In this document: one piece after another, positions 27,301 through 39,700 of the stretch
How the letters are laid out: every line of letters begins with the position of its first letter
Position numbering within the stretch: position 1 is the first letter of the stretch
DNA from: Hemicentrotus pulcherrimus
Taxonomy: Eukaryota; Echinodermata; Echinoidea; Camarodonta; Strongylocentrotidae
Assembly (NCBI GenBank): GCA_003118195.1
Contig: BEXV01000034.1
Span: 133,117-197,116 of the forward strand
Length of the DNA: 64,000 nt
Direction: 5' to 3'
The notes under the pieces: model-generated
What the model saw: only the letters and a program-made list of their open reading frames with translations
The model's database searches: none
Told to the model about the DNA's origin: nothing
Position numbers and translations under genes: made by a program

Positions 27301-27461
27301 ATGAAGCCAAGGACAAGATCCGAGACCAAATGTCGTCTGCCGATGAGGCTAAGGTCCGCAAGAACCTGGAGGGCTGCCTCATCAAGTGCGGTGACAAGCA
27401 TACCGCCATGTTCCCTGCCCTGAACAAGCGTTTGACGGACTATGTCAACCATTTATTATGA
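24376..27461 (+). CDS. FAM136A: FAM136A family CX3C protein, 3 exons
   Basis: Homologue of animal FAM136A, a small mitochondrial protein assigned to the intermembrane space; its molecular job is poorly defined. Exons 24376-24483, 25818-25949 and 27267-27461 all join in phase 0 and give 144 residues (human about 138). Four CX3C pairs are visible: C42/C46, C57/C61, C86/C90 and C117/C121, the pattern of intermembrane-space proteins that are oxidatively folded. The segment DRLQRCTLQCQDEAKD opens exon 3 and is the most recognisable family block. The start ATG has AAA before it and G at +4. The protein is amphipathic, charged and has no signal peptide. Head-to-head with RPIA, 344 bases between the two start codons, which suggests a shared promoter. 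Intron 1 holds a CpG-rich TIR-like element (24953-25722); intron 2 holds a tRNA-like palindrome ending 22 bases before exon 3. A foldback element begins about 6 bases after the TGA stop, so it is probably in the 3' UTR. Confidence 0.93.
24953..25722. mobile_element. TIR-like element in FAM136A intron 1
   Basis: Left end AGTAAAGGAGGG then TTTTCGGCC; the right end contains the same two motifs inverted, with extra sequence between them. The interior 25140-25380 is GC- and CpG-richer than the flanks. Boundaries are approximate. Confidence 0.45.
26060..26260. repeat. GGGGGCTCTT-type repeat, copy 1
   Basis: Several short TTTCGGGGGC and GGGGGCTCTT units lie between 26095 and 26240, with an inverted GAGCCCCCGTG at about 26231. 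A related but distinct hairpin-rich copy is at 63615-63720. Confidence 0.5.
26928..27244. mobile_element. palindromic tRNA-like element in FAM136A intron 2
   Basis: A 317-bp foldback with long near-perfect arms (ATTTAAACATATTTGTGGC at the left end, its complement at the right end). Each arm carries a Pol III B-box: GGTTCAAGTCC at 27142-27152 on plus and the same on minus at 27030-27020. An A-box-like TGGCCTGGTGGTAGAG starts at 27099. It looks like two head-to-head tRNA-derived SINE units. It is not a functional tRNA, because no full cloverleaf with intact acceptor stem closes. Confidence 0.75.
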
Positions 27462-27466
27462 GATAT

Positions 27467-27697
27467 GGGGGGTGTTTCACAAAGATCCTAAGTTGAACTT
27501 ATCTCTTAGTTGGACTTATTATTGATTCAAATAATTCATATTTTCTATTATCAAGGAGATTTCATGTTTTTGATGTGGAATTTATAAAAAGTCTAAAATA
27601 CTTGATTTTTCTCTTTTGAATATATTTTATCTTAAGGCTACACATGGCTCTTCATAAGTTTTAAGTTTGACATAGAATCTTTGTGAAACGGGTCCCG
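27467..27697. mobile_element. MITE-like foldback in FAM136A 3' region
   Basis: Begins GGGGGGTGTTTCACAAAGAT and ends with the inverted CTTTGTGAAACGGGTCCC. Its middle (TATTATCAAGGAGATTTCAT) matches, inverted, the element at 43109-43410. It starts about 6 bases after the FAM136A TGA, so it probably forms part of the mature 3' UTR. Confidence 0.7.
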
Positions 27698-30600
27698 GGT
27701 GTAGAATAGAGAACATAGTATTCAAAACTAAGCTATTCTACTAATATAGCACAGATATAGGGAAGAACAAATTATGTTCATGAAGTATCTTCTTACTCTT
27801 TCCTGATAGCTGTGCACTATTCGTCTCTAATAGAAAATTGTGTCTGTTGAAAGACAGAAGGGTGTTAATGCTGTCAACGTACACCGACCGTATGAGTCGA
27901 CACCTTTCTGGTTCTAAGCAATGTGACTTGTGTAGGAAATTGCCTTTTCTAACCTGTTACGTTTCATGTACATTTTTTGGTCATGGCACAACAGTGGCAG
28001 GCAACTGGCATATTGATTGCACAAGTTACATCATCTGGGACTGGGTCAATAATGTAATTGTCAGAATATATCATGGTAGATCTTTGTTTATGGCATGAGA
28101 TGTACAGTATTAAAAATTCATCAACTGCAATACCTCTGCTATATTGTGAAATGCATTTTATCTTTGTTTTGAAGAGAGTTCGACAAAATGACACCAAATA
28201 ATATGTATAAGTTCATTGGAACTTGGGGAAACCTAAAACAATTCCATATGACTATTGTATGTTGCCTACATGAATATTGAAAACACTATACAAATGACTT
28301 TTTGTCTCTTAAGGTAATTAATGATTAACGTATTAAATCATTTTGATTGTATATCATTTACCAGTCAAGAGAATTAAATTTTCTTTTTCCTTCTATAGAA
28401 GTTGACTTGATTGATTGGATTATGGCTTTTGGAATCTTAGTTGTTACTACCGGTAATCAAAATAAAACTGAGTAAATGGGCAGTTATTGATAAATAGGCG
28501 AGCTTGTCAACTCGCTGCATCTTGGATATAAATCATTGGCGGAGAAAAAAGGTGTTTATGGAGCACATGTACATTAAACCAAAGGTTTTAATTGTGTTTG
28601 AATTATTTTGAGGTTTGAATGTAGGATTGTGGTTACTGTAAATTCTATTTTTTGGATGAAGTCACAGCATTTTGGTGCTGAATAAAAGACATTAAAAAAC
28701 CTGCATAGGCAGCAATAACAACAAAATATCTTCAGTAACAAAAAGCTGCATTGAATGATTATGACTGATGTAACTCCAATAGTCAATGGACTTACTTGCA
28801 GCAGATTAATTTTTATTATCCAAAAACTGGATCCATTATTTTGTTTCTATTGTAATCATGACGATGAACGACTACATTGTATGTATATTTATAGCACTTT
28901 CCTTTAAAATTCTATTAAGTTGGTTGAATGAGGTGTAAATTTGACACAAGGGAAATCATTTTTTTAAGCTGTAATATATAAAATGATGAATACTGTACTT
29001 CTGCTGTGTAGTTTTATCACCGAGTTGCAAACTCGGGGTTTGGGGTTTTATACATTTTTATGAGAAAAGGGATGAAAATCTTTGGAGATTGTGAGGACTA
29101 AGTCCTTTTGTTGCTCCCAGCTGATATATGTGACAGTAAAGTTCAATAATTCTAGGGTATAATGATTATAATCAAAAGAAATCACACAATGAATTCCCAA
29201 AAGGGTAAAAATTTTGTACTGCCGAGTTAAAGTAATGAAGTATTGTCTCATCAATGATCAATTTCTTCTTTTGTATTGTTATTCAAATTGTACAAGTCCA
29301 ACCTTCACTTTTCACACATGTGTGCAGTGTCAGGCAAGCCACCAAGATACATGTACTAATGATGGCTAATGTAATTGTTCAATAAAAGGATGCTCTATGC
29401 AACAATTGTATTATGTTATGACAATATGACATTAACAAAAAGAAATACTTCTGACACATGATATAGATTGTATCTTAATGTACATGTTTACTTTATTTCT
29501 ATGTACATTGTACAATAATAAACTGTACACGCATATTTATCTATACAGAAACTACTCTATGTTCGACCTTTTCTTGCAATGTTCATCCTTAGTTTAAATC
29601 TTCTGCACGGTGTTGTACATACGATGCCAGGAGGGCTGTTATACGTGCATAAAAAGAGAATGCATAAGAAGGAAGGGGGAAGGGATCAAGAAAATATTCT
29701 TTGTAGTTGAAATATTGAAATATAAAGTTAAATAGTATGCAAATGAAATGCAAATGAAATACAAATGTATGCTAGATATATTTGGAGTTGATGCAAGTTC
29801 CTAAATATGTTTACAAAATTAACTATTCTCAATACCCGGTAATATCTATCGATATATGGATGCAAATAGTTTATGAACAATTCTGTAACAAAAGTAACAA
29901 AGAAATACAGATGTGTAAGTTATCTAGTACTCGATCATAAGAAACAGAAAGGCACATTGAGCGTAAGTTGATAAAAAGAAAAGAAAATCCCTTTAAATTC
30001 AGGACAGACTGGATTTAAAAGCAGTAAACACACACACACACAAACATTGTTTCGGTCTTTGTTTTTTCATTGCAAAACTGCATGATTCAAAAGAGAAAAG
30101 TGTTTACAATGCTTCACTAATCTTAATGATAAACATTTCAATGGATTACACATATTATTGAACTCACTTTTAATTCAACCATTAATAATTACCTCACAGA
30201 GCCATTTTTGAGCAAACCCAAGGTATTTTTGTCACATATGTTAGAGATTGGAATTTGACAGCATTCCCAGAGCTTGGATCAGAGGAAATATCAAGTAGAA
30301 TTACACTTCTGATCTAAATTTATGTTCATAATCCAGTATACTTGGTGTATGGGGCACTGAATTTACAATAATACCCTGGACTTTACCCATTGACATTCAA
30401 GCCACTTATAAGTGGTAGAAAACGATGGCAAAAAAAAAATTCTGGAGGTTGATAAGAGAATTTGAGATGGTTTGACACATCATTAAAGTTGGGGGCTGAA
30501 AAAAATACATTTTTTCCCATTCCCTATTTATGCTTTTCCTGATTTCTCCTGGAAAAAAAAAAAGACACACCATATAAAAAACTAAAGAGTACAGACTGAA

Positions 30601-31716
30601 CACAGTATACAATTTTTTCAAACACATAACATGCAACTTCAACATGCATAATTTACAATAAACTACATCATATACATGATCTTAGTATACAAGTACATAT
30701 TATTTGGTACAATACTCCTATTGCACATACTCTGTTACAATATATCTACTATCTTTCTATAAATTAAGTAGAAGCTCAATAAAGATAAGGATATTCAGTC
30801 ATAAAATAATTAAAATTATGAATACAGGAGCTCATATCCCAATAAACTTAGTTGATATGAGGGAAAAGGGGATTTTCCCACCTGTCGGTGACTTGCATAA
30901 GAATAATACAAACATCCTGATATACTTTTGACAGCACTAAATGGAATGCCATTTATGAGTGGAGAGTGTAATGCCTTGTCATTTTATATCGTTTGGTATC
31001 ATTTCCTCAGAGTAATTATAGCAATTAAATAATTTGCTAAGGTGACAATAAATATATGTACTACAAATTACAAAAATCATAAAAGCTATTTCACAAGGCA
31101 AGATATACCACATTGTATACCAGACATTCAGTGAATAATGATAAAATTCAACATGGGCAAATTATCTCCATACAAGAAGTACATTTTGATGATTTTGGAT
31201 TTTAAGATTAATAACGAAAAATGGCATAAGTCTGTCATATTGAGACTCATAAATTGTTTGGTTTGCTATCCATACCAATATAAAAAGAATAAATAAATAA
31301 ACAGTGTGCTTGTGGGAAGTTGCCATACAAAATTGAATGAACTCATAGGTATGTTGAGATCAAAAAAATGTTTGGAAATGAAGCAACCTATCAAAACGGG
31401 ATTTACTGCATAATACAGGCCGATTAAAGTTGGTGCCTTTTATCTCACTGAGTTTCTTATTGAAACTTCAACATATTTATAAATCAAGCTGATCTCATTG
31501 TATGTTTTGCTTAAAAGTTTGATTTATAAATGAGCAAAGATTTCTATTTAAAGCCAGGACACTAACTTGAAATGCCCTTACCCCTTAACAAAAAGAAGGG
31601 GGAGGAAAAAGAGGGGACAATAAAGTTGTCAGAGAATTCGCAATGTCACAGGAAAAACATGAAATTCGTTTTTGCTTGTCAGAGAATCCTGGGTCCGCCG
31701 CTGCCACATGTCTGCA
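27698..31716. other. region between FAM136A and EXOC4
   Basis: Holds the probable 3' UTRs of both convergent genes. Several AATAAA hexamers occur on plus (28461, 29381, 29517). No further gene is recognised; a (CA)n run sits near 30030. Confidence 0.4.
28461..28466 (+). other. candidate FAM136A polyadenylation signal
   Basis: An AATAAA hexamer lies about 1 kb after the FAM136A stop. Others are at 29381-29386 and 29517-29522, so the 3' end is uncertain. No clear downstream GU-rich element singles one out. Confidence 0.25.
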
Positions 31717-33202
31717 TTACACAGCTTCAGTCATAATCTCTTCAAGCTTCTTGAGTCTCTGTCCCACTGATTTCTGATCATAGGCCGGGCTGCTTCGATG
31801 AAGAAGGTTGATGATGTTCCTATACTCCAGCTCCTTAAAAGCAGCTCCTTGCTCTACAACGCTGTTCAAAATGTCCTGAATATTCAAACAAGAATAGAGA
31901 AAATATTCTTTTTTGTTGTAATAAATCTAGAGAAATTTCACAATAAATTTTAAATGCTAATAGGCTAAGGTTCCAGTTTCATTTCTTAACAATATGATTT
32001 TGATGCTAAATTCTGAAGGCTCTAAATTTCTTAGGCTACATAAAGGAGTCACTCGGTTCCTGTAGACAATATGTCAATTTATAACGACATGGCTTCAGAG
32101 ACTACCACTTCAATTCTGTCCCTCAAGGAGAAGGAGGAGGAGAAAGTAGACAAAAGTGAGACAAAAAAGAGATAATGATTTCGCACGCATCCTTACAGAA
32201 AGGATGACAATGAGGGATGAAATAAAGTGAGGCGGACAGTAGTGACAAAAATCAAAACGATGTTCATGAGGTCTCAAACATAGATTCATAGTTGAACTTA
32301 CATCAGTGGTCTTGTACATGAGTTCATAGTACTGCCTAGCATGGTCCAAATCAGTCTCTCTTGACATGGTGATGTTGGTCAGGTTCTGCTGTAAGATGAA
32401 GATGTTCCGGCACCTGCAGAAAAAAAGAAGATTATATGTCAGTGGATAACTTTGTGCTACAGTAGGAATCCTACAACCAAAGGAATAAAGTTTTCCTGTA
32501 ATTGCTTTTTCATACTGTATAATAAAGCACAAAAATACTTTTTACAATACTGCCAATTCTATAACACAATATGTATGCTACTGAACATGTCAGATTCTCA
32601 TCCCTCATCAATGAAAGTATCAGTCTCTCCCTCATCTCACTAATTTTACTATTACTTTGGATTCAAGTGAGCTTGACATACTGCTCAAAGTGTCCAAGGA
32701 ATCATGCAATGCACCTTTGCAAATCAAATTGTTTTTCTAGGCATAAAAACAGGCCAGATTCCAAATTATAGTGCATTTGATCAAATATCAACATGATAAT
32801 CTAATTAATACTAAATACAACATTACAATGTTGATGAGAATATTATTCATATTTTTTAAATGTGAGTCACATAACAAGCTAAAACTTACATCTTCTTGAT
32901 TCCATTCTCATTGATCCTCTTGATGTACTGTGAGCTGTTGATCAGGAGATATGATACAAGATGACCTAGACCTTCAAACACATACCTGAAAGAGAGAAGG
33001 AAGGAAAGACAAACGTATCAATAACTTTAGCAAAATTTGGCATCACGTTCTCTCTTATAATCACTTAACAAATAAACTCAATCTAAATTCTATGAAGAAT
33101 TTTTAAAAATTTTTGTTTCATTTATTATCACATCTACTGAAAAATTCATCATCATCACCACGGTATCCCCATATCACCACCAGTTATATCACCAAGATTA
33201 TT

Positions 33203-33233
<31 letters not shown>

Positions 33234-33661
33234 CCATCACCATCATCATCATCATCATCATCATCACCATCATTACCACCATCATCATCACCATCATAAT
33301 CATCATCATCATCATCACCATCATCAACATCATCATCATCATCGTCATCACCACCACCACCACCACCATCATCATCATCACCATCACCATCATCATCACC
33401 ATCATCATCATCATCACCATCATTATCATCATCATCACCACCACCACCACCACCATCATCACCATCATCACCATCATCATCGTCATCACCATCATTATCA
33501 TCATCATTACCATCACCACCACCATCATCACCATCATCACCATCATCACCATCATCATCATCACCATCATAACCATCATCACCATCACCATCACCATCAC
33601 CATCACCACCACCACCATCATCATCACCATCATCATCATCATCACCATCATTATCATCATC

Positions 33662-33695
<34 letters not shown>

Positions 33696-33759
33696 CCATC
33701 ATCACCATCATCACCATCACCATCATCACCATCATCACCATCACCATCATCACCATCAC

Positions 33760-33791
<32 letters not shown>

Positions 33792-36700
33792 CCATCATCA
33801 CCATCACCATCATCACCATCACCACCATCATTTTCATCACATGTCCATTACCATACAACAACAAAACAAACATCACACAAACCACTTACTTAAACTTTGC
33901 TGGATGTAGACTGGTGTGTAACGCTTCCTCCAGACTGGTAAGATCCTTGCTCAGCTTGATCACATTGGGGTCTGGATCCACGCTATCAACACTTGTGAAG
34001 AAACTTGACTATAAGCAGGTAGAAACAAAGAAAGGATTGTAGTATGTAACTATTTCATTTATCTCTGTATTATCTTTTACAAGTTTTCAAATTCATTTTC
34101 CCTGTATACACATACCTTTCTAATATCTCCATTAGCCTCTACTTATCTAATTTTTCTTTATTTCTGCATGTCTTTCAATATATATTTGCTTCTTTTGCAA
34201 TACCCCATTATTTTCTCTTCTCTCAATTACTTTTTCTTCCCACTTTTACATCTTGAACTCTAAAGCAAACAGAGAAAAATGTATAGAAATGTGTAACAAA
34301 CAAAATTTTCAACCACAAATAATGCATTGTTGTGCAGTATATGAATACAAAATGAATACAAATGCTAACATAATAGAATTATGACAAGCTATCTGTATCT
34401 GATAATCCATGCATGAATAGTTGTAAATTCTCACCTGTTTAGTGACTGGCATGAGGAAGAAGAAACAGTGAAGTCTCACTTCCAGATGAAGGACCAACAG
34501 ACATGTATCAGCTAGATCCTGGAACTCTTTGGCTAGACCGATGAGGGAATGTAGGAGACTCATATCTACTGGAGGGATTTCCTGCAATACAAACAAAAAA
34601 TAGAAATAAAGCAATGAAGTTCACATATATTCTTCTTACCTTCACTGTATACATGGTACTTGTACATCATTACCGGTAGTATCGTTGCTTAGGATGAACT
34701 TGTTAAATGCGGATTTCAAGCATTTTGTCTTTGCTGATTAAATAAACAAAAACAACAATTAGTAATCATAATATATTGGCTCATATATAATTTTAACAAG
34801 AGCTTAAAGCTTATGATTGTATGTATTTACAATAATTTGAGGCAATAATATAGAGATGCCTCTTGAAATATAGACACCCCCCCCCCACACACACACACTA
34901 ATAATTGAATTTCTTAATCTATGATTACATAAACGTTGTTTCCAATCTTGCCTCTCTCACAATAAAATGCATGATATCTATCGATGTGAATGTTTCTAAT
35001 AAAAAATAGTAGGTAATTACAAAGTAAGGCTCTTCTTACCAATGAGACTGATCCAGGGACTGTAAGCGTGTTGAATCCCTGACTGGGTAGGAGACCAGCA
35101 AAGTTCCTTACTCGGCATGCAAACCATTCCTGCAAGAGGTAGAGATGAACAAACAACATTAACAAAAGAATAAGAAAAGGATTATGGTTGTTACCACTGA
35201 TTCGCATATATTTCTATTACTTTTATCAACATTTGTCTCCTTTCCTTGGTCAAGTCCAGCACATAAAAGCAGTCTACCACAACTAACTGACCATAACTTT
35301 TGGAGAAGCTGTAGTTAATGCCAAATCAGAAATTAAGCACATGTGTAAATGAGGCTAATCCCTTGTTGTAATTACTCATTTGAACTGAAAAAGAAATTAC
35401 ATAAAAAAATTACTGCCTGAATGAAAATGAACAAAAATCAATAGTATTGTAATTTTTTACCCACTTACCAGACTCTCATGAAGATTAGCAAGTAGTCTAA
35501 ATGAACCAAGATCAGTCAAGACCTCATGAGTTTGAAGAAGTTTGTCCCCTAAGTTAGTCACTAGTAATTCTGACTCCTGTTAATAAAGGAAATTGAAAAT
35601 ATGTTTCATTGCTATGGTTATGCCTGTAATCTATAATAAAAGCTTTCTGTTAGCACTTAACTATACAACCAAATAAAATTTGAAAAGAATGCAACAAAGT
35701 CTGATGTTAAACATAGGAAAAAACCTTTGTTTGTTGATCATTATTGAAATTGAAATTGATTCGGTTTATTGAAATAAAAGAACATGCAGCTAGGAAGCTG
35801 AAATTATTCAATTTACAAAGTCAATATACAACATAATAAACGAACAAAATATGAATGACTAAAATGACTAAAATTATGACCGTTATTATCACGATCACAA
35901 TAGAAATTATGAACATAATTACAAATCATCCTCATCATGAGATCATGATCAGATCATGATCTCAATCTGAAACTCAGTCTGAATAATTTGTATCCACAAA
36001 ATCATAACAGTACTACATTTTCAATCATCAATGTCATTACAATCACATGTATCAGTAAGATAAACCCTATTTAACAATGAAGAAGCAATATTTTAGAAAA
36101 ATCATCAAAAACAGGCTTTCATACATTCCACAGAATCCACAATTATACTAATCTCTACGATGTTATGTCTTATCTACCTTCTCATTCCTCTCCCTGATGT
36201 CTTCGATTGTCTCTGGGACCTGATCGATGGAGTCTTTATCAGCCTTTCTCTCCTCCTGGAGGTTGAGCCAGTTAGGAAGGTAGCGTAGACACTGGTTGAT
36301 ACCGGTATCCTTCACCCAGGATGCACTGAATATTCGCTTGTCTTCTGACTCTGGCTGTACTAAACCTGGGCAATGCAAATCAACAAAATAATAGTGTTGA
36401 CCGATTGTTTTCTTTCTCAGCTTGGATACTATTAGACAGAACGTGCTTGTATTAGTACGCATCAAGAGGATCTACATATCTACAACTTCAAGTTATCAGA
36501 GGTGGTAGAGCATAAGCTCAGTCTTGAAGTCTAACTCAGAACTCGACTCTTTCCACTGAGTCATAAAAGCTCCTCTTTTTTTTAAAGCAATGACCTTTAT
36601 ACCGTGTCTGAAAGGTTGACTGACTGTTTTGAAACCACAATCCTTTTCCAGCTTACAACTAACTGTTTTGGGCACTTAAAGCCATTACAACCTGAATATA

Positions 36701-39700
36701 AATAAAGGGTAACAAATTGAAGGAAATTTTCCTAGAATGTGACAGGGAAATTTTAAGGATGAAATTATAAAAAATAAAAAAATAAAAAAACAGTTATGTA
36801 GCAATTGGAATATCTATTTTTTTTCATCAGGCTTGTAAGACTTGTCACAACTTGTCACTAATGGAAATAATGTAAGCCCAATGAAAATGTCTTCAAAATG
36901 ATCCCTTATTCATCTCAGAATGTGTTCTTTTGTCTCTTTCGAGAAGAAGAATTTTTTTCTACCTCTGTACGTAGCATAGCAGGTCTCCTTGTAATCCTGT
37001 AAGATAGTGCACAACATCTGAAGGAACTGGTCAGCATACGATGGCAAGTCAGTGGTCAGTTGACGGAGCGAGGATACAGCCTTATCCATAGTGACCACAG
37101 CCTGGAGTAGAGGACAAGGGGCGCCCATGGTCTTCTGGGTCTGCACGTCTACTAGTGACTTCAGGGATTCACTTCCTGCGTGGTCAAGTTAATTGATTAG
37201 TCAGTCATTTCCTCTATACCGGTAATCAAATGAATTGATCAGTGTATTTTACAGTCACACGTTCAGGCATTAGTAGGCTAAATATTTTGATACACTAATT
37301 ACAGAAGAGCGAACCGGACAAGCAATTTAAATCACCATTTTCATAACATACCAATATCTAGATTCTAGATTCTTTGTGACATATATAATCTTAACTGAGG
37401 CTAAAGATAGCACAATTCTTTAGTCTCATAGATAGAAAAGGTCATACAGCACCTTTGGAAATAAACTTTCTATCAGACCTACTGTACTTAGTAAAACAAA
37501 ATTTGCTTAAATTGAATTACCGTGTTTAATAACAAAATTGTCAATGTCCTACATATAATTTTTCTGCATTTTTCAAAACCATTAGTGCTAACATTACCAG
37601 ATAGCAATACTCATAACATATCCTTTATTTATATTTAAATAGAATGTAAGCTGTTTTGACAAACCTTTGGTAGCAGCTTGTAGATCCTCTTCAATGTCAC
37701 CTTGAAGATAACCTAAGAAGATCTCCTTCACAAAGTCACTTACAAAATGATGTAATGTGCAGTGATTTCTGAAAAATACAACCAGATGAAATTACAATAT
37801 AACCTTGATGCCAATATGATGAAGAATTCTACGAGCTACAACCATTGTGTTCATCATGGAAACCAGTATTCATAGTTAATAGCTGGTATCTATGGAGTAC
37901 AAATTCAATAGCTGGTATTCATGGAGTATAAGTAAGAAATGATGGACCATAAAACTGTCCATTCTTTTAAACTAATTCTATCTCTTTTTTTCACAGTCCT
38001 TTTTTCGCTGCTATTTCCCTCCCATATTGCAACTTTGTAATATTTGTAGAATACATAACTAAATGTGATAATTAACCATTCTAATTCCTACACTAATTTC
38101 TTAATCTAGAGCTGGTAGAAACATGGCTCAACATTTTACATGAAACTTTCAGGTATATTCAATAGACCAACTCATCCAACTGACAGCCCACATTCTATTT
38201 ATAAAGCTATCCCATTTTCCCTCCATTTTCTAAACCAAAACTCACCCATTTGTGACGTTCATTGAAGCCTCAATATCTTTGATAAACCTGTTGAGTGGTT
38301 TGAAGATGATGGTGATGTTCTTAATACTAGGTTTACAAACCATCTGAGTCTGTTCACTTGTCTCATCCTCTGCTAGCACTTGACCATCCTATGGAAGAAA
38401 AAAAAACACAAAAAGATATTCATAAAAAATCTATCTGACTTAAACACTTACCGGTATGATATACCTCATGCAAATATTTCATAAAATCATCCTGTGGAAA
38501 AAAACCTCAAACAACCAATCATGAATTATCTATATGCAAATGTAAATAATACCCGGTATAAAATGGTTTTAAACAATTGAGACCAAAATGAATTTCATTT
38601 AAACAACAAAGGATTTCAGAGTCATTATCAATAAAGAATGAAAGAATATCAATTCACAAGTCTGTAATGTTAATGGACTCTGCTCACTAGAGTACTGTAT
38701 GTTGTTTACAGTAATCTACTAAATAATCAAGTATCTGAGCTAAAACCCTGTGTTTTGTAGAAAGATTAACATTTTCTAAAGACAGAAGAACTGTTTTTTT
38801 TCTGTCTCTCTTGCTCTAATAGTATACTACACTTCTTGGTTTGGTTTGGTGATTTGTTTTACCCGACTGCTACGAAAGCATGCCTATGCTTGTAAGTGAG
38901 CAAACAGGGAATCGACAGCTTGAAGTCCTCTTCATGGGACTTGGTAATGAGGATTAATGTGCCCTTACCAAAGGGCACTATCACATCAACTTGGTTTCGA
39001 ACCTAGGACCTCCCAGTTACAAGACCACTGCTCTACCACTGAGCCATCGCGCCTACTCAAACTTACCGAGCCATAGAACTCTTGCTTCTGTTCTCGCATG
39101 TAGTTGGTCATACTGATCGCATGAGATGACATATCAAAGCGGAATAGAGGAACCTTCCTCTGTCTGGCTTGCTTACGTCTGCTGAAATATGTATTCAAAT
39201 CACTGCAGGAAAGACAGAAAAAAATACAAATAAATGAGATACATGAAATGTACAAAAAACTATTAATTTTCATGCTCCTTGCATAATATCAAATTAAATT
39301 ATTGCAGGCAGAGAGTGAGCAAATAAGATATACTTATACAAACACATGTCAGAACCCAAACCAGAGGTAAATGTGAACAAAATAAATTGGTTCTATACAC
39401 TAAAATGACTCATTATCCTTAGAATAGAAATGAATAAGGATGAAATGGGTAACTTCTTTAACAATTTGCAAAATGATACAAGTGAAGGATCTATGCTGTT
39501 CCTTTGAAAGATAATTTTGCATCCAAGTCTTTCTATAAGAACTCTTGAACACTACTTCAAATGGAGCTAATGACCATTAACATTTTTAGCTAAAGCAAAA
39601 TAAATTCTTAAGAGCTCATATGCTATAACCTTGTTGATGCCATGACAAGGAAATAAACATTGTAAAAATGGTTTTAATGCTTACCTGGCGCTAACTTCTG

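Noticed and set aside
32110..32532. 140-residue minus-strand frame taken as one exon
   Set aside because: Only 32302-32413 is coding (EXOC4 exon 22, bounded by a CAG acceptor and GTAAGT donor); the rest is intron read-through.
33196..33835. CRISPR-like array
   Set aside because: It is a plain trinucleotide repeat without spacers, in a eukaryotic intron.
33113..34042. 309-residue plus-strand and 233-residue minus-strand open frames
   Set aside because: They consist of Ile/Thr or Met/Val produced by CAT/CAC triplets; the plus frame even overlaps an EXOC4 exon in antisense.
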